Positions 51,656 through 61,848 of a stretch of DNA of 64,000 bases are shown here, piece after piece. The DNA lies in the NCBI GenBank assembly GCA_028279275.1, contig JANQOB010000018.1, forward strand, positions 372,001-436,000, in the 5' to 3' direction. The notes beneath the pieces were generated by a model. The model worked only from the letters and a program-made list of their open reading frames with translations. It was not told the DNA's origin and did not search any database. This stretch comes from Gammaproteobacteria bacterium (GTDB taxonomy: Bacteria; Pseudomonadota; Gammaproteobacteria; UBA4575). Within the stretch, counting starts at the first letter, position 1. The number at the start of each line of letters is the position of its first letter. The translations under genes were made by a program, and so were the position numbers.

Positions 51656-53845
51656 ATGGACGTAACCCCGATACTAGACCCTCTTAATGAGGCACAACGA
51701 GAAGCAGTGAGTGCTGCTGCAGTTCCTTCATTAGTTATTGCTGGTGCAGGCAGCGGAAAAACACGCGTATTGGTACATCGTATCGCATGGTTATGTGAAG
51801 TAGAGGGGATCTCACCTTTTAGCATCCTTGCTGTGACGTTCACCAATAAAGCTGCGGCAGAAATGCGCGCGAGAGTGGAGGAGCTACTTAATAATCACTT
51901 GGCAGGCATGTGGATTGGCACCTTTCACGGAATATCGCATCGTATGTTGCGTGCACATTGGCAGGAAGCAAAGCTCAAACAAAGTTTTCAAATTTTAGAC
52001 AGCGGTGATCAGCTGCGCTTAGTGAAACGTGTTATCCAAGGTTTGGGATTAGATGAAGATAAATGGCCGCACAAACATGCATGCTGGTTTATTAATTCTC
52101 AAAAGGAAGAAGGTCATCGTCCTAAAGATTTGCATGATAATGGTGACATTACACAACGCCAGTTAATCCGTATTTATACTGCTTATCAGGAAGCTTGTGA
52201 ACAAACTGGTTTAGTCGATTTTGCTGAATTATTACTACGCAGCTTAGAGCTACTAAAACATAATCCTGAATTGCTCGCGCATTATCAAACAAAGTTTCGT
52301 CATATATTGGTAGATGAGTTTCAAGATACTAATTCAATTCAGTACTTGTGGTTAAAATTATTAGCGGGTGAGCAAAACCCAATTTTTGCAGTAGGCGATG
52401 ATGATCAATCTATCTATGGTTGGCGTGGTGCACGCATTGAAAATATACAGAGCTTTGAAAAAGATTTTAAGAACTCGCAAATTTTTCGCTTAGAACAAAA
52501 CTATCGTTCTACAAATACAATTTTATCTGCGGCCAATTCTTTAATCGATAACAATCAAGGTCGCATGGGGAAAAAATTATGGACCGATGGCGATGATGGC
52601 GATCCCATATATTTATATGCATCATTTAATGAGCAAGACGAAGCGCGTTTTGTTGCGGATAAAATTAAACATTGGATTGATACCTGCAATGGTAAACGAG
52701 AAGAAGTAGCCATCTTATATCGTTCCAATGCGCAATCCCGAATTTTTGAAGAAGTGTTTATATCGCAAAGTATTCCCTATCGTGTATACGGCGGCTTACG
52801 TTTCTTTGAACGTGCAGAAATTAAAGATGCGCTCGCCTATCTGCGTTTGGCAAAAAACACGGATGATGATCCGTCATTTGAACGTATTATCAATGTACCA
52901 ACGCGTGGCATAGGTCAGCGCACGGTTGCACTCATTCGTGATTTTGCTAAACAACACCAAATCACACTTTGGCAAGCAGCACATAAAGTTGTGCAATCAA
53001 GTTTATTGGCAGCACGAGCAGCCAATGCAGTGACACAGTTTATGAATTTGATGCAGAAACTCTCGCAAGATATTTCTGAGCTCGAACTTAATGAGCAAGT
53101 TGATCACGTTGTGCGAGTATCTGGTTTGATGACGCATCACGGTAAAGATGGAAGCGAAAAAGCTAAATCGCGCATTGAAAACCTGGAAGAGCTTGTAGTT
53201 GCGGCACGTGGTTTTCGTATGGATAACGAATTGTATGAAGATATGACACCGTTAGATGCGTTTCTTACTCATGCTGCACTTGAGGCTGGTGAAGGGCAAG
53301 GCGCGCAGTGGGATGATTGTGTGCAATTGATGACTTTGCACGCGGCTAAAGGGCTAGAATTTCCATTGGTATTCATAGTGGGCATGGAAGATGGTTTATT
53401 TCCATCCAACATGTCGATGGAAGAGCCCGGCAAATTAGAAGAAGAACGAAGGCTGTGTTATGTGGGAATCACACGTGCACGTAAACAATTAGTGATGACT
53501 TACGCTGAATCAAGACGGCAGTATGGATCAGATAATTACAATCCACCATCAAGGTTTATTGCAGAGATTCCAGCGGATCTGATAGCAGAAGTGCGTCCTC
53601 GAGCTATGGTAACGCAACCGATGCGTCAATCTTCAACTATGGTCAATGGTATGAGCGCCAAAGCGGATGCGCTTGCAGATACAGGTATTAAAATTGGTGG
53701 ACGTGTATCGCATGCCAAATTTGGAGAGGGCGTGGTATTGGATTGCGAAGGCAAAGGCAGCAACGCAAGGGTACAAGTTCATTTTGAAGATGCAGGCAGT
53801 AAATGGCTAGTGTTGGCCTATGCTAATTTAAACATCATTGCTTAA
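51656..53845 (+). CDS. uvrD: DNA helicase II UvrD
   Basis: 729 residues from the ATG at 51656, 2 bp after the ubiB stop. SF1A helicase in nucleotide excision and mismatch repair. Opening DVTPILDPLNEAQREAVSAA is a UvrD rather than a Rep start. Motifs: GAGSGKTRVLVHRIA (Walker A), LAVTFTNKAAAEMR, VDEFQDTNSIQY (Walker B), VGDDDQSIYGWRGA, LEQNYRST, LMTLHAAKGLEFPLVFIVGM and RLCYVGITRARKQL. The C-terminal tail has a Tudor-like AKFGEGVVLDCEGKGSNARV. Confidence 0.95.
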   Translation: MDVTPILDPLNEAQREAVSAAAVPSLVIAGAGSGKTRVLVHRIAWLCEVEGISPFSILAVTFTNKAAAEMRARVEELLNNHLAGMWIGTFHGISHRMLRAHWQEAKLKQSFQILDSGDQLRLVKRVIQGLGLDEDKWPHKHACWFINSQKEEGHRPKDLHDNGDITQRQLIRIYTAYQEACEQTGLVDFAELLLRSLELLKHNPELLAHYQTKFRHILVDEFQDTNSIQYLWLKLLAGEQNPIFAVGDDDQSIYGWRGARIENIQSFEKDFKNSQIFRLEQNYRSTNTILSAANSLIDNNQGRMGKKLWTDGDDGDPIYLYASFNEQDEARFVADKIKHWIDTCNGKREEVAILYRSNAQSRIFEEVFISQSIPYRVYGGLRFFERAEIKDALAYLRLAKNTDDDPSFERIINVPTRGIGQRTVALIRDFAKQHQITLWQAAHKVVQSSLLAARAANAVTQFMNLMQKLSQDISELELNEQVDHVVRVSGLMTHHGKDGSEKAKSRIENLEELVVAARGFRMDNELYEDMTPLDAFLTHAALEAGEGQGAQWDDCVQLMTLHAAKGLEFPLVFIVGMEDGLFPSNMSMEEPGKLEEERRLCYVGITRARKQLVMTYAESRRQYGSDNYNPPSRFIAEIPADLIAEVRPRAMVTQPMRQSSTMVNGMSAKADALADTGIKIGGRVSHAKFGEGVVLDCEGKGSNARVQVHFEDAGSKWLVLAYANLNIIA

Positions 53846-53877
53846 CGCATATTTAAATTTAATTCAGAGAAATCATT

Positions 53878-54993
53878 ATGCAAAGAAGAAAATTTTTACA
53901 GTACGCTGGCATTAGTGCATTTACAGGTGCTGGCTTAGCGAGTTGCAAAGGCGACGAGAAAGCAGATTCAAATTCTCATCAAGCTAAAACTGAAGCATTT
54001 AAAACGTTGCAATGGAAAATGGTTACGACTTGGCCAAAAAATTTTCCAGGGTTAGGAACGGGTGCGGAGTTTTTAGCAAAACAGATAAACGAAATGTCTA
54101 ATGGGCGTATCCATGTAACGGTTTATGGTGCAGGCGAACTCGTACCCGCATTCGAAATTTTTGATGCGGTGTCTAATGGTTCTGCACAAATGGGCCACGG
54201 TTCAGCATACTATTGGAAAGGTAAAAATCCTGCACTACAATTTTTTTCAACCACACCTTTTGGAATGACAGCTATGGAAATGAACGCATGGTTGTACCAC
54301 GGCGGCGGTATGGAGCTTTGGCAAGAAGCCTATAAGCAATTTGGTTTAGTGCCTGCTGCTGCTGGCAACACGAATGTGCAAATGGCCGGCTGGTTTAACA
54401 AAGAAATTAATACACTTGAGGATTTAAAAGGATTAAAAATGCGTATCCCGGGTTTGGGAGGCGAAGTGTTGAAACGCGCAGGTGGCACTCCAGTTAATTT
54501 ACCAGGTGGAGAGTTATTTACTTCATTGCAGTCGGGTGCGATCGATGCAACAGAGTGGGTTGGACCGTACAATGATTTAGCATTTGGGTTTCATAAAATC
54601 GCGAAGTATTACTATTACCCGGGTTGGCATGAACCCGGCACCACACTTGAGTGCTTTATTAATCAAAAAGCATTTGAAGAATTACCTGCAGACTTGCAAG
54701 CTATCGTGATAACGGCTTGTCGAGTGGCAAATCAAGATATGGCACTAGAATATATCGCGCGTAATAATGATGCGTTGGATACATTGATTAATGAACATAA
54801 TGTCGATGTAAGGAAATTGCCGGATGATGTGATTAAAAAGCTAGCTACATTATCCAAAGAAGTAACTGCCGAGTTGGGTTTTACCGACCCATTAGCTCGC
54901 AAGATCTATGATTCTTATAGCGATTTCTTCAATAAATCTCGTGCTTGGCTAGATATTTCAGAACGTGCCTACTTGAACTTACGCACTGGATAG
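53878..54993 (+). CDS. TRAP transporter solute-binding protein (DctP type), Tat/lipoprotein
   Basis: 371 residues. The N-terminus has twin-Arg RRKFLQYAGISAFTGAGLAS and Cys23 in a lipobox-like LASC. Ligand domain with WKMVTTWPKNFPGLGTGAEF, NGSAQMGHGSAYYWKGKNPA, LKGLKMRIPGLGGEVLKRAG and EWVGPYNDLAFGFHKIAKYY. The latter patterns resemble TRAP receptors for keto-acid type ligands. It has its own promoter region and is followed by a small membrane protein. The matching permease genes lie on the other strand. Confidence 0.9.
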   Translation: MQRRKFLQYAGISAFTGAGLASCKGDEKADSNSHQAKTEAFKTLQWKMVTTWPKNFPGLGTGAEFLAKQINEMSNGRIHVTVYGAGELVPAFEIFDAVSNGSAQMGHGSAYYWKGKNPALQFFSTTPFGMTAMEMNAWLYHGGGMELWQEAYKQFGLVPAAAGNTNVQMAGWFNKEINTLEDLKGLKMRIPGLGGEVLKRAGGTPVNLPGGELFTSLQSGAIDATEWVGPYNDLAFGFHKIAKYYYYPGWHEPGTTLECFINQKAFEELPADLQAIVITACRVANQDMALEYIARNNDALDTLINEHNVDVRKLPDDVIKKLATLSKEVTAELGFTDPLARKIYDSYSDFFNKSRAWLDISERAYLNLRTG

Positions 54994-55064
54994 ACTAAAA
55001 AAGACTATTGATATAAATTACTACAAAATAACCATAATAAAAATACAGGAAAGGAGTAGTACCC

Positions 55065-55304
55065 GTGGAAGATTTAATGGTCAAATGGCAAACAATGTGG
55101 GATGCCAAGGAATACACCACCCAAGCATTTTTTTTGGTTAACTTATTAATTGCGATGTATATCGCTTCCATACCCATGCGTTCTACCGGGAAGGAAATAA
55201 CTACTACTAACAAAGCGATTATGCTTGTGTTCGGAATTGGTTATGCAATTTTAATAGTTATTGCATATTTTCAATTGGTACCAACGTTCTCACCTTACGG
55301 TTAG
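55065..55304 (+). CDS. Small membrane protein next to the TRAP genes
   Basis: 79 residues from the GTG at 55065 with an AAGGAG ribosome binding site 8 bp upstream; an ATG at 55077 is possible. Two predicted helices (about 20-36 and 50-70). No recognised family. It lies between the solute receptor and the convergent permease genes, so a role in the same transporter is a guess from position. Confidence 0.65.
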   Translation: MEDLMVKWQTMWDAKEYTTQAFFLVNLLIAMYIASIPMRSTGKEITTTNKAIMLVFGIGYAILIVIAYFQLVPTFSPYG

Positions 55305-55321
55305 ATTTAAAACCTATTTAT

Positions 55322-55359
55322 AAAACGGTGCATTAGTTATATCTAGTGCGCCGTTTTTT
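55322..55359. terminator. Bidirectional terminator between the TRAP halves
   Basis: A 14-bp stem with two G-T pairs (AAACGG / CCGTTT at the base) and a 6-nt loop, with a T-run on the plus side and A-run on the other. It separates convergent genes. Confidence 0.88.
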
Positions 55360-55379
55360 ATGGTCGACAATTTTTTAAA

Positions 55380-56753
55380 TTAGTAAATTTTTTCAGGTAA
55401 CCAAGTTGCAAGCTCAGGAAAGTATGCAATTAGCATCAATGCTACTACCTGTATTGCAATAAAGGGCGCAACGCCTTTGTAGATTTGTTTTGTCTGGATT
55501 TCTTTAGGTGCCACCCCGCGCAAGTAAAATAAAGCAAAGCCAAAGGGTGGAGTTAAAAATGAAGTTTGCAAATTTATGGCTATCATCACACCTAGCCACA
55601 CAGGGTCTACCCCCAAAGTCAACAACACGGGACCCACGATGGGCACAACTACAAAAGTAATTTCTATAAAGTCCAGAATAAATCCAAGCAAGAACATTAA
55701 CAGCATAACAATGAAAACTGCAGAAACTACGCCGCCAGGTAATTGCGTCAGTAATTCATGCACAGCATTGTCACCGCCATAACCACGAAACACCAACGAG
55801 AATATTGAAGCGCCAATAAAAATCATAAACACCATACATGTAACGCGTACAGAACGTTGCATGACATCCTTTAAACACGGCATGTCTAAGCGACGATTAA
55901 ATAATGCTAATAAAATTGCACCCACTGCACCTACGGATGCTGCTTCAGTAGGTGTGGCGATACCTTTGAAAATAGAACCCAGTACCGCAACAATTAAAAT
56001 TATCGGTGGTAAAAGTGCTCGTGTTATACGTTTTAACCAAGCTGCAATATCTAAGTCATCTTGTTGAGCAACAGCAGGCATAGCATCCGGTTTTGAGTAT
56101 GCAATAAAAATTAAGTACAAAAGATATAAACCAACCAGTAATAAACCAGGAAATACTGCGCCTAAAAACAAATCACCCACCGAAACCGTTTCAGGTGAAA
56201 ATATCCCAAGTTTTAGTTGTGCTTGTTGATAAGCAGAAGAAAGAATATCCCCCAGCAGTACTAAAATTATAGAAGGTGGGATGATTTGACCTAACGTGCC
56301 TGATGCACATATTAGACCAGTCGAAATTTCGGTACGATAACCACGATTCAGCATAGTCGGCAATGAAAGTAAACCAAGAGTGACAACGGTTGCTCCAACG
56401 ATGCCAGTGCTCGCGGCTAACAACATACCGACTAATACAACTGAAATACCTAAGCCTCCTCGTAAACTGCCAAATAATGAAGCCATGGCATCGAGTAGCT
56501 CTTCGGCAATGTTTGAGCGCTCTAACATTACTCCCATAAACACAAATAAAGGCACTGCAATTAAAGTCTCATTCGTCATGATGCCAAATAAGCGACTTGG
56601 GAATGCGTGCAGCAGCGCCGGATCAAAATAGCCGGTCAGAACACCTACGAATGCAAACAGTAATGAAACTCCTGCAAGGGTGAAGGCCACCGGAAATCCA
56701 AATAGCAGCACACAGATAACTGCTAAAAATAATATGAAAGCAATTATTTCCAT
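55380..56753 (-). CDS. TRAP transporter large permease DctM
   Basis: 457 residues, about 12 membrane helices. DctM motifs: AVPLFVFMGVMLERSNIAEE, ASTGIVGATVVTLGLLSLPT, SGTLGQIIPPSIILVLLGD and IATPTEAASVGAVGAILLAL. It carries the transport path of a Na+-driven TRAP system. Follows dctQ by 11 bp. The cognate receptor is probably the DctP on the opposite strand. Confidence 0.92.
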   Translation of the reverse strand: MEIIAFILFLAVICVLLFGFPVAFTLAGVSLLFAFVGVLTGYFDPALLHAFPSRLFGIMTNETLIAVPLFVFMGVMLERSNIAEELLDAMASLFGSLRGGLGISVVLVGMLLAASTGIVGATVVTLGLLSLPTMLNRGYRTEISTGLICASGTLGQIIPPSIILVLLGDILSSAYQQAQLKLGIFSPETVSVGDLFLGAVFPGLLLVGLYLLYLIFIAYSKPDAMPAVAQQDDLDIAAWLKRITRALLPPIILIVAVLGSIFKGIATPTEAASVGAVGAILLALFNRRLDMPCLKDVMQRSVRVTCMVFMIFIGASIFSLVFRGYGGDNAVHELLTQLPGGVVSAVFIVMLLMFLLGFILDFIEITFVVVPIVGPVLLTLGVDPVWLGVMIAINLQTSFLTPPFGFALFYLRGVAPKEIQTKQIYKGVAPFIAIQVVALMLIAYFPELATWLPEKIY

Positions 56754-56764
56754 TTGCTAGATCG

Positions 56765-57265
56765 TTATGGTTTTCTTAGCTGTATCCAAGCGCGTCCTGC
56801 CAGAGATATGGCTTGCAGAGATAGCAATATAGCCATTAAAGGAATCAAAGTTTTTAAAAGATACACCAAAGGCAAACCGCCTGCCTCGCGTGATCCCTCA
56901 AGCAATTTCCAGGAATTGCTTACATAGTTAAAACTCACCCAAACAATGAAAATTGCAAAGGGCAGTAATAAAAATAGAGTTCCGAAAAAATCGACTTTGG
57001 CTTTATTGTGCGGTGACATGCTTTGGTAAAAAATGTCTACGCGAACATGCTCATTGTGTTTAAGAGTGTATGCACCAGCCAGCATAAATACTAAAGCATG
57101 CATATAGGTAATGGATTCTTGAATGGCAATGCGGCCAAAGTTAAAACCATATCGCATTACTACCACCAAAAAAGTTACGCAAACCATTGCCAGGACAAAC
57201 CATGCTATTAATTGCCCTATGCGTTCGTTTAAAGCATCAATTTTATTACATAGATTTTCCATCAA
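56765..57265 (-). CDS. TRAP transporter small permease DctQ
   Basis: 166 residues, four membrane helices (about 18-38, 52-68, 92-112, 135-155). DctQ pattern: LIAWFVLAMVCVTFLVVVMR, AIQESITYMHALVFMLAGAY and TLKHNEHVRVDIFYQSMSPH. Directly upstream of the large permease, 9 bp after the homoserine kinase stop. Confidence 0.92.
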   Translation of the reverse strand: MMENLCNKIDALNERIGQLIAWFVLAMVCVTFLVVVMRYGFNFGRIAIQESITYMHALVFMLAGAYTLKHNEHVRVDIFYQSMSPHNKAKVDFFGTLFLLLPFAIFIVWVSFNYVSNSWKLLEGSREAGGLPLVYLLKTLIPLMAILLSLQAISLAGRAWIQLRKP

Positions 57266-57274
57266 CTTAGAACG

Positions 57275-58213
57275 TTACACTAGGTTGGGAACATTACCGA
57301 TACGAGCTAGTAAAATATTTTTAAATACATCGGGATCTTTGATATGAGTGATTTCCCCATCCTTTGGAAAAATTTTGTCCTGTAAACGTGATAGCCAGAA
57401 GCGTAATGCTGCGGCGCGTAACATATATTGCCAAACATCGGCTTCAGTTGAATGGAATTCACGTTCCGCTTGATAGGCATTTATGAGAGCTTCATAACAC
57501 TCCATGTTTAATTCGCCACTCTCAAGACTACACCAATCATTTATTGTTACAGCTAAGTCATAGAGTAATACATCATTGCAGGCGTAGTAAAAATCGATAA
57601 TTCCTGTTAAGGCTTGACCCTTAAACATCACATTGTCACGAAATAAATCCGCATGAATAACACCTCTAGGCAAATCATCAGACAATGTTTGTTTGCGAAA
57701 CTTAATTTCTTGTTCAAGGATAAGTTGATCGTCTTTGGGAAGATGACTAAAAACACGTTCGGCAGTTTTTTCTGTCCACGCAATCCCACGCGGGTTTTCA
57801 AGCACGCCATCAAATGACTGACCAACCGTATGCATTTGTGCAAGTGCATGACCCACGGCAGCACAATGTGATTGGGAGGGTTGGAGTTCATTTTTACCTT
57901 CTAAGCGTCGCACTATGGCTGCTGGTTTTTCTTTCAATGTACGCAGGTAATTATTATCTAAATCTGCGATGGGATGAGCAGTAGGCATACCATGGTCGGA
58001 TAAGTGCGCCATCAAATTTAAGTAGTAGGGCAAAATATCAAACCCAATTTCTTCAAAAATTGTTAGGACAAATTCTCCATTTTCGGTGGATACAAAATAA
58101 TTTGTATTCTCAATTCCCGCATTGATGCCTTCATAGTTGATGAGTGCACCAAGGGAATAATTTTCAAGAAAAACTTCGAGTTCGGATTGCTTGATGTATG
58201 TATAGACCGACAT
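57275..58213 (-). CDS. thrB: Homoserine kinase, APH-fold type (ThrB2)
   Basis: 312 residues. Phosphorylates homoserine in threonine synthesis. Unlike the GHMP-family enzyme of E. coli, this is the phosphotransferase-fold type of Pseudomonas: INAGIENTNYFVSTENGEFV, then the catalytic GVIHADLFRDNVMFKG and metal-binding GIIDFYYACNDVLLYDLA. Divergent from polA. The dctQ and dctM genes follow on the same strand. Confidence 0.94.
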   Translation of the reverse strand: MSVYTYIKQSELEVFLENYSLGALINYEGINAGIENTNYFVSTENGEFVLTIFEEIGFDILPYYLNLMAHLSDHGMPTAHPIADLDNNYLRTLKEKPAAIVRRLEGKNELQPSQSHCAAVGHALAQMHTVGQSFDGVLENPRGIAWTEKTAERVFSHLPKDDQLILEQEIKFRKQTLSDDLPRGVIHADLFRDNVMFKGQALTGIIDFYYACNDVLLYDLAVTINDWCSLESGELNMECYEALINAYQAEREFHSTEADVWQYMLRAAALRFWLSRLQDKIFPKDGEITHIKDPDVFKNILLARIGNVPNLV

Positions 58214-58435
58214 TTTGAAGTGGTGTTTTAATTATTCTTATTGCTGAGCTTTAACCAAAAAGTTTAATGGCTAAGGAATCTAAACAATTCGTTCAACATT
58301 TAAACAATATTGTGGATCGCCACACCTATAATAGACCAGACATAAGTTGTGGAATATATTTAGTCACTTTCATGCTTCAATTTTAGCGACATGATAACGT
58401 TCAACTTGATTGATCACTAGCGATAACTTCTATAC

Positions 58436-61177
58436 ATGCCTAAAAAAACTGTACCGCCTCTGGTTTTAGTGGATGGTTCATCTTATTTGTATCGAGCTTT
58501 TCACGTACCTAACTTACAGCATCTTTCTACTTCTAATGGAATGCCAACGGGAGCGATCTATGGTGTGGTGAATATGTTGAAGCGATTAATGAAAAGTGTA
58601 GAACCCGAGTACATAGGGGTTGTTTTTGATGCTAAGGGCAAAACATTCCGCCACGACATATATAAAGAATACAAAGCAAATCGGCCACCAATGCCGGATG
58701 ATTTGCAAATACAAATTGAACCACTACATAACATGGTGCGAGCTTTAGGCCTCCCTCTTATTTCTGAAGTAAGTGTTGAAGCAGATGACGTGATTGGTAC
58801 TTTGGCAAATCAGGCGGTAAAGCAAGGTCATGAAGTATTAGTTTCAACCAGCGACAAAGATATGGCGCAGCTTGTGAACGATCATGTAACTCTTGTTAAC
58901 ACCATGACGAATGTAAAAATGGATGCCGAGGGTGTCGTGGAAAAATTTGGAGTAGCACCACATCAAATCATTGAGTATCTCGCGCTGACGGGTGACAAAT
59001 CAGACAATATTCCCGGCGTACCTAGTGTGGGACCAAAAACTGCTGCAAAGTGGTTGAATGAATATGAAACCCTTGATGAATTAATTAAAAATGCCGATGC
59101 CATAAAAGGCAAAGTCGGCGAGAAGTTTCGTTCACACTTAGATCAAATTCCTTTATCAAAAGAACTTACGACCATCCGCTGTGATTTGAAGCTTGATACA
59201 GACATTGACGATTTAGCCGTAAAACCTGAAGAAACCACAACGTTAAGAAAACTCTATACAGAATTAGAATTTAAAACTTGGCTAAAAGCGATGGGCGAGG
59301 AAGATGAGTCAAATGAATCCACTGAAAATGTTAATGAAAACAAAATAGAAGAGGCGACGAAAACAGTTAAAAAGAAATACCAATTAGTGCTTACGAAGAT
59401 AGATTTCAACACTTGGTTAAAAAAACTAAAAGCAGCAGATTTGATTGCATTTGATACGGAAACGGATAGCTTAGATTACATGCAAGCCAATGTAGTGGGT
59501 TTATCATTTGCAGTGAAACCAGGAGAAGCAGCTTACGTGCCTTTTGCACATACTTTTACGGGTGCTCCTAAGCAGTTGGATCGTGATGAAGTGCTCAAGC
59601 AATTAGAACCCATATTAAATAACAAAGAGGCAAAAATAATCGGTCATAATTTGAAATATGATCGTAGCGTTTTACTCAATCATGGAATTGAATTAAATGG
59701 CATACAGCATGACACGATGCTGGAGTCTTATGTTTGTAATTCCGTTGCAAGTCGCCATGACCTGGATACTTTATGTGAAAAGTATTTAGACCATACCAAT
59801 ATTCATTTTGAAGATGTAGCCGGCAAGGGGGCAAAGCAAATCACATTTGACAAAGTTGGACTTGATGTTGCATTGGACTATGCCGCAGAAGATGCTGATA
59901 TGGTGTTACGTTTACACCACGTGTTTTGGGGAGAATTACAGCAAAAAACCAAACAAAAGAAGCTTTACGAAACTATCGAATTGCCGATGTTAAAGGTGCT
60001 TTCAAATGTTGAGCGCAATGGAGTGTTGTTGGATGCCAAGCAGTTAGACAAACAAGGTAAGCAACTTAGTAAACGAATTGTTGAAGTTGAAGAAGAAGCT
60101 TTTGAACTTGCTGGTCAAAAATTCAATTTGAGTTCACCCAAGCAAATTCAAGAAATTCTGTTTGAGAAACAAGGTATCCCCATTATACGCAAAACCCCTA
60201 AAGGACAGCCATCTACAGCTGAGGATGTGTTACAAGAGCTTGCAGATAATCACCCATTACCAAAGTTACTCCTTGAGCACCGCATGCTGAGTAAGCTTAA
60301 ATCTACATACGTAGATAAGTTGCCTAGTCTAATAAATTCTAAAACTAATCGCGTGCATACTTCTTACCATCAAGCCGTAGCCATTACCGGCAGGTTGTCA
60401 TCCTCCGATCCTAATTTACAGAATATCCCAATACGCACAGAAGAAGGCAGGCGCGTGCGCCAGGCATTTGTAGCAGAAAAAGGATATCAAATATTGGCTG
60501 CAGACTATTCGCAAATTGAATTGCGCATCATGGCACACCTTTCAAATGATGAGAGATTATGTGAAGCATTTGCAAAAGGCGAAGACATTCATCGCGCGAC
60601 GGCTGCAGAAGTGTTTGGTTTGAAATTAGATGAAGTTGAAGCAGAACAAAGACGTGCTGCTAAAGCAATTAATTTTGGACTCATTTATGGAATGTCGGCA
60701 TTTGGTTTAGCTAAACAATTGGGAATTTCTCGAACTGAAGCTCAACAATACGTCAGCTTGTACTTTGAGCGTTATCCAGGAGTGAAAAAATATATGGATA
60801 GCATTCGAGAAAAAGCGCGTGAACAAGGTTATGTAGAAACTTTATTTGGTAGAAGACTATATTTGCCAGATATTAATAATAAAAATGTTCAGCGACGACA
60901 ATATGCTGAACGCACAGCGATCAATGCGCCTATGCAAGGTACGGCCGCCGATATTATTAAGCGCGCAATGATCATAATAGATGACTATCTGCAAGATAAA
61001 AAAACAGATTGCAAAATGATTATGCAAGTACATGATGAACTGGTGTTTGAAGTAAAAGAAAAATCAGTAGATACAATTAAAAAAAATGTTGTTGAACAGA
61101 TGGAAACCGCGGCTGAGCTTTCAATACCATTAGTTGTTGATGCCGCTATTGGTGCGAATTGGGATGAGGCTCATTAA
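58436..61177 (+). CDS. polA: DNA polymerase I
   Basis: 913 residues with three domains. The 5' nuclease (1-290) has LVDGSSYLYRAFHV, STSDKDMAQLVNDHV and LTGDKSDNIPGVPSVGPKTA. The 3'-5' exonuclease (about 320-510) has the intact DxE (IAFDTETDSLD) and DYAAEDADM. The polymerase has motif A LAADYSQIELRIMAHLS, motif B RRAAKAINFGLIYGMSAFGL and motif C MQVHDELVFEV. Proofreading is probably functional. Downstream is the sRNA locus. Confidence 0.97.
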   Translation: MPKKTVPPLVLVDGSSYLYRAFHVPNLQHLSTSNGMPTGAIYGVVNMLKRLMKSVEPEYIGVVFDAKGKTFRHDIYKEYKANRPPMPDDLQIQIEPLHNMVRALGLPLISEVSVEADDVIGTLANQAVKQGHEVLVSTSDKDMAQLVNDHVTLVNTMTNVKMDAEGVVEKFGVAPHQIIEYLALTGDKSDNIPGVPSVGPKTAAKWLNEYETLDELIKNADAIKGKVGEKFRSHLDQIPLSKELTTIRCDLKLDTDIDDLAVKPEETTTLRKLYTELEFKTWLKAMGEEDESNESTENVNENKIEEATKTVKKKYQLVLTKIDFNTWLKKLKAADLIAFDTETDSLDYMQANVVGLSFAVKPGEAAYVPFAHTFTGAPKQLDRDEVLKQLEPILNNKEAKIIGHNLKYDRSVLLNHGIELNGIQHDTMLESYVCNSVASRHDLDTLCEKYLDHTNIHFEDVAGKGAKQITFDKVGLDVALDYAAEDADMVLRLHHVFWGELQQKTKQKKLYETIELPMLKVLSNVERNGVLLDAKQLDKQGKQLSKRIVEVEEEAFELAGQKFNLSSPKQIQEILFEKQGIPIIRKTPKGQPSTAEDVLQELADNHPLPKLLLEHRMLSKLKSTYVDKLPSLINSKTNRVHTSYHQAVAITGRLSSSDPNLQNIPIRTEEGRRVRQAFVAEKGYQILAADYSQIELRIMAHLSNDERLCEAFAKGEDIHRATAAEVFGLKLDEVEAEQRRAAKAINFGLIYGMSAFGLAKQLGISRTEAQQYVSLYFERYPGVKKYMDSIREKAREQGYVETLFGRRLYLPDINNKNVQRRQYAERTAINAPMQGTAADIIKRAMIIIDDYLQDKKTDCKMIMQVHDELVFEVKEKSVDTIKKNVVEQMETAAELSIPLVVDAAIGANWDEAH

Positions 61178-61286
61178 CTATTATTAGCGTGAAAACCAGT
61201 GCTTAATTTAATATCAGTTAGTTACGATCCACTCAGTTGCACCATACAATCAACATAATCCATTTATCATTTCACACTCGCCTCTT

Positions 61287-61310
61287 ATCTTGCTGCATGC
61301 TCAGCAAGAT
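61287..61310. other. Hairpin after polA
   Basis: ATCTTGCTG / CAGCAAGAT with a 6-nt loop, 110 bp after the polA stop. No T-run follows. It may be a 3'-end structure of the polA transcript. The 220-bp interval between polA and the next gene shows nothing else. Confidence 0.5.
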
Positions 61311-61397
61311 CTGATAGAAATATAATCGTTGTCAATTCACTTGGAGTTGGAACATCTTTCAAAGTGAATAATCTTTTTTCTTGTTATAGGACAGATA

Positions 61398-61793
61398 ATG
61401 ATAAGGAACATCATTACTGCAGCAATACTATCTGCCGCGTTTATATCCTTGGCTTCAATTGCACAACTAGCAAGTGCAGTTGAACCCAATTTAAATCTAG
61501 AGCTTCCTTTAGTAGAAGATCGCACAGATACATTTGATCATCCCTTCGCTTGGACGCCAGATCTGGCACAGCAAAAAAGAATTAAAAATTTATATCAGCA
61601 CCTAATAATGCCAAAAAACATACAGGGCAGTAGTTTTTCTGGCGCCATAACACCTGAGCAACGACTATTTTCTTTCGAGATCTATCAAGGTGATGGTTTA
61701 GATGATTTACGTAGCAAACCTAATCAAGGTGGTCTTACTCTTCCAGATGAAGACGAAAGTGCCTATGGAGTGTCTGTCAAACAACGTTTCTAG
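61398..61793 (+). CDS. Unrecognised exported protein after polA
   Basis: 131 residues. Signal peptide about 1-27 (ending LASA|VE). The mature part is soluble and polar, with DTFDHPFAWTPDLAQQKRIK, PEQRLFSFEIYQGDGLDDLR and a basic terminus SVKQRF. I do not recognise the family. It separates polA from the sRNA candidate. Confidence 0.7.
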   Translation: MIRNIITAAILSAAFISLASIAQLASAVEPNLNLELPLVEDRTDTFDHPFAWTPDLAQQKRIKNLYQHLIMPKNIQGSSFSGAITPEQRLFSFEIYQGDGLDDLRSKPNQGGLTLPDEDESAYGVSVKQRF

Positions 61794-61848
61794 ACACCAA
61801 CACATTCACCTGCACAAAGAGCTGTTTAAATTTTAACCGTTTCGGTGC

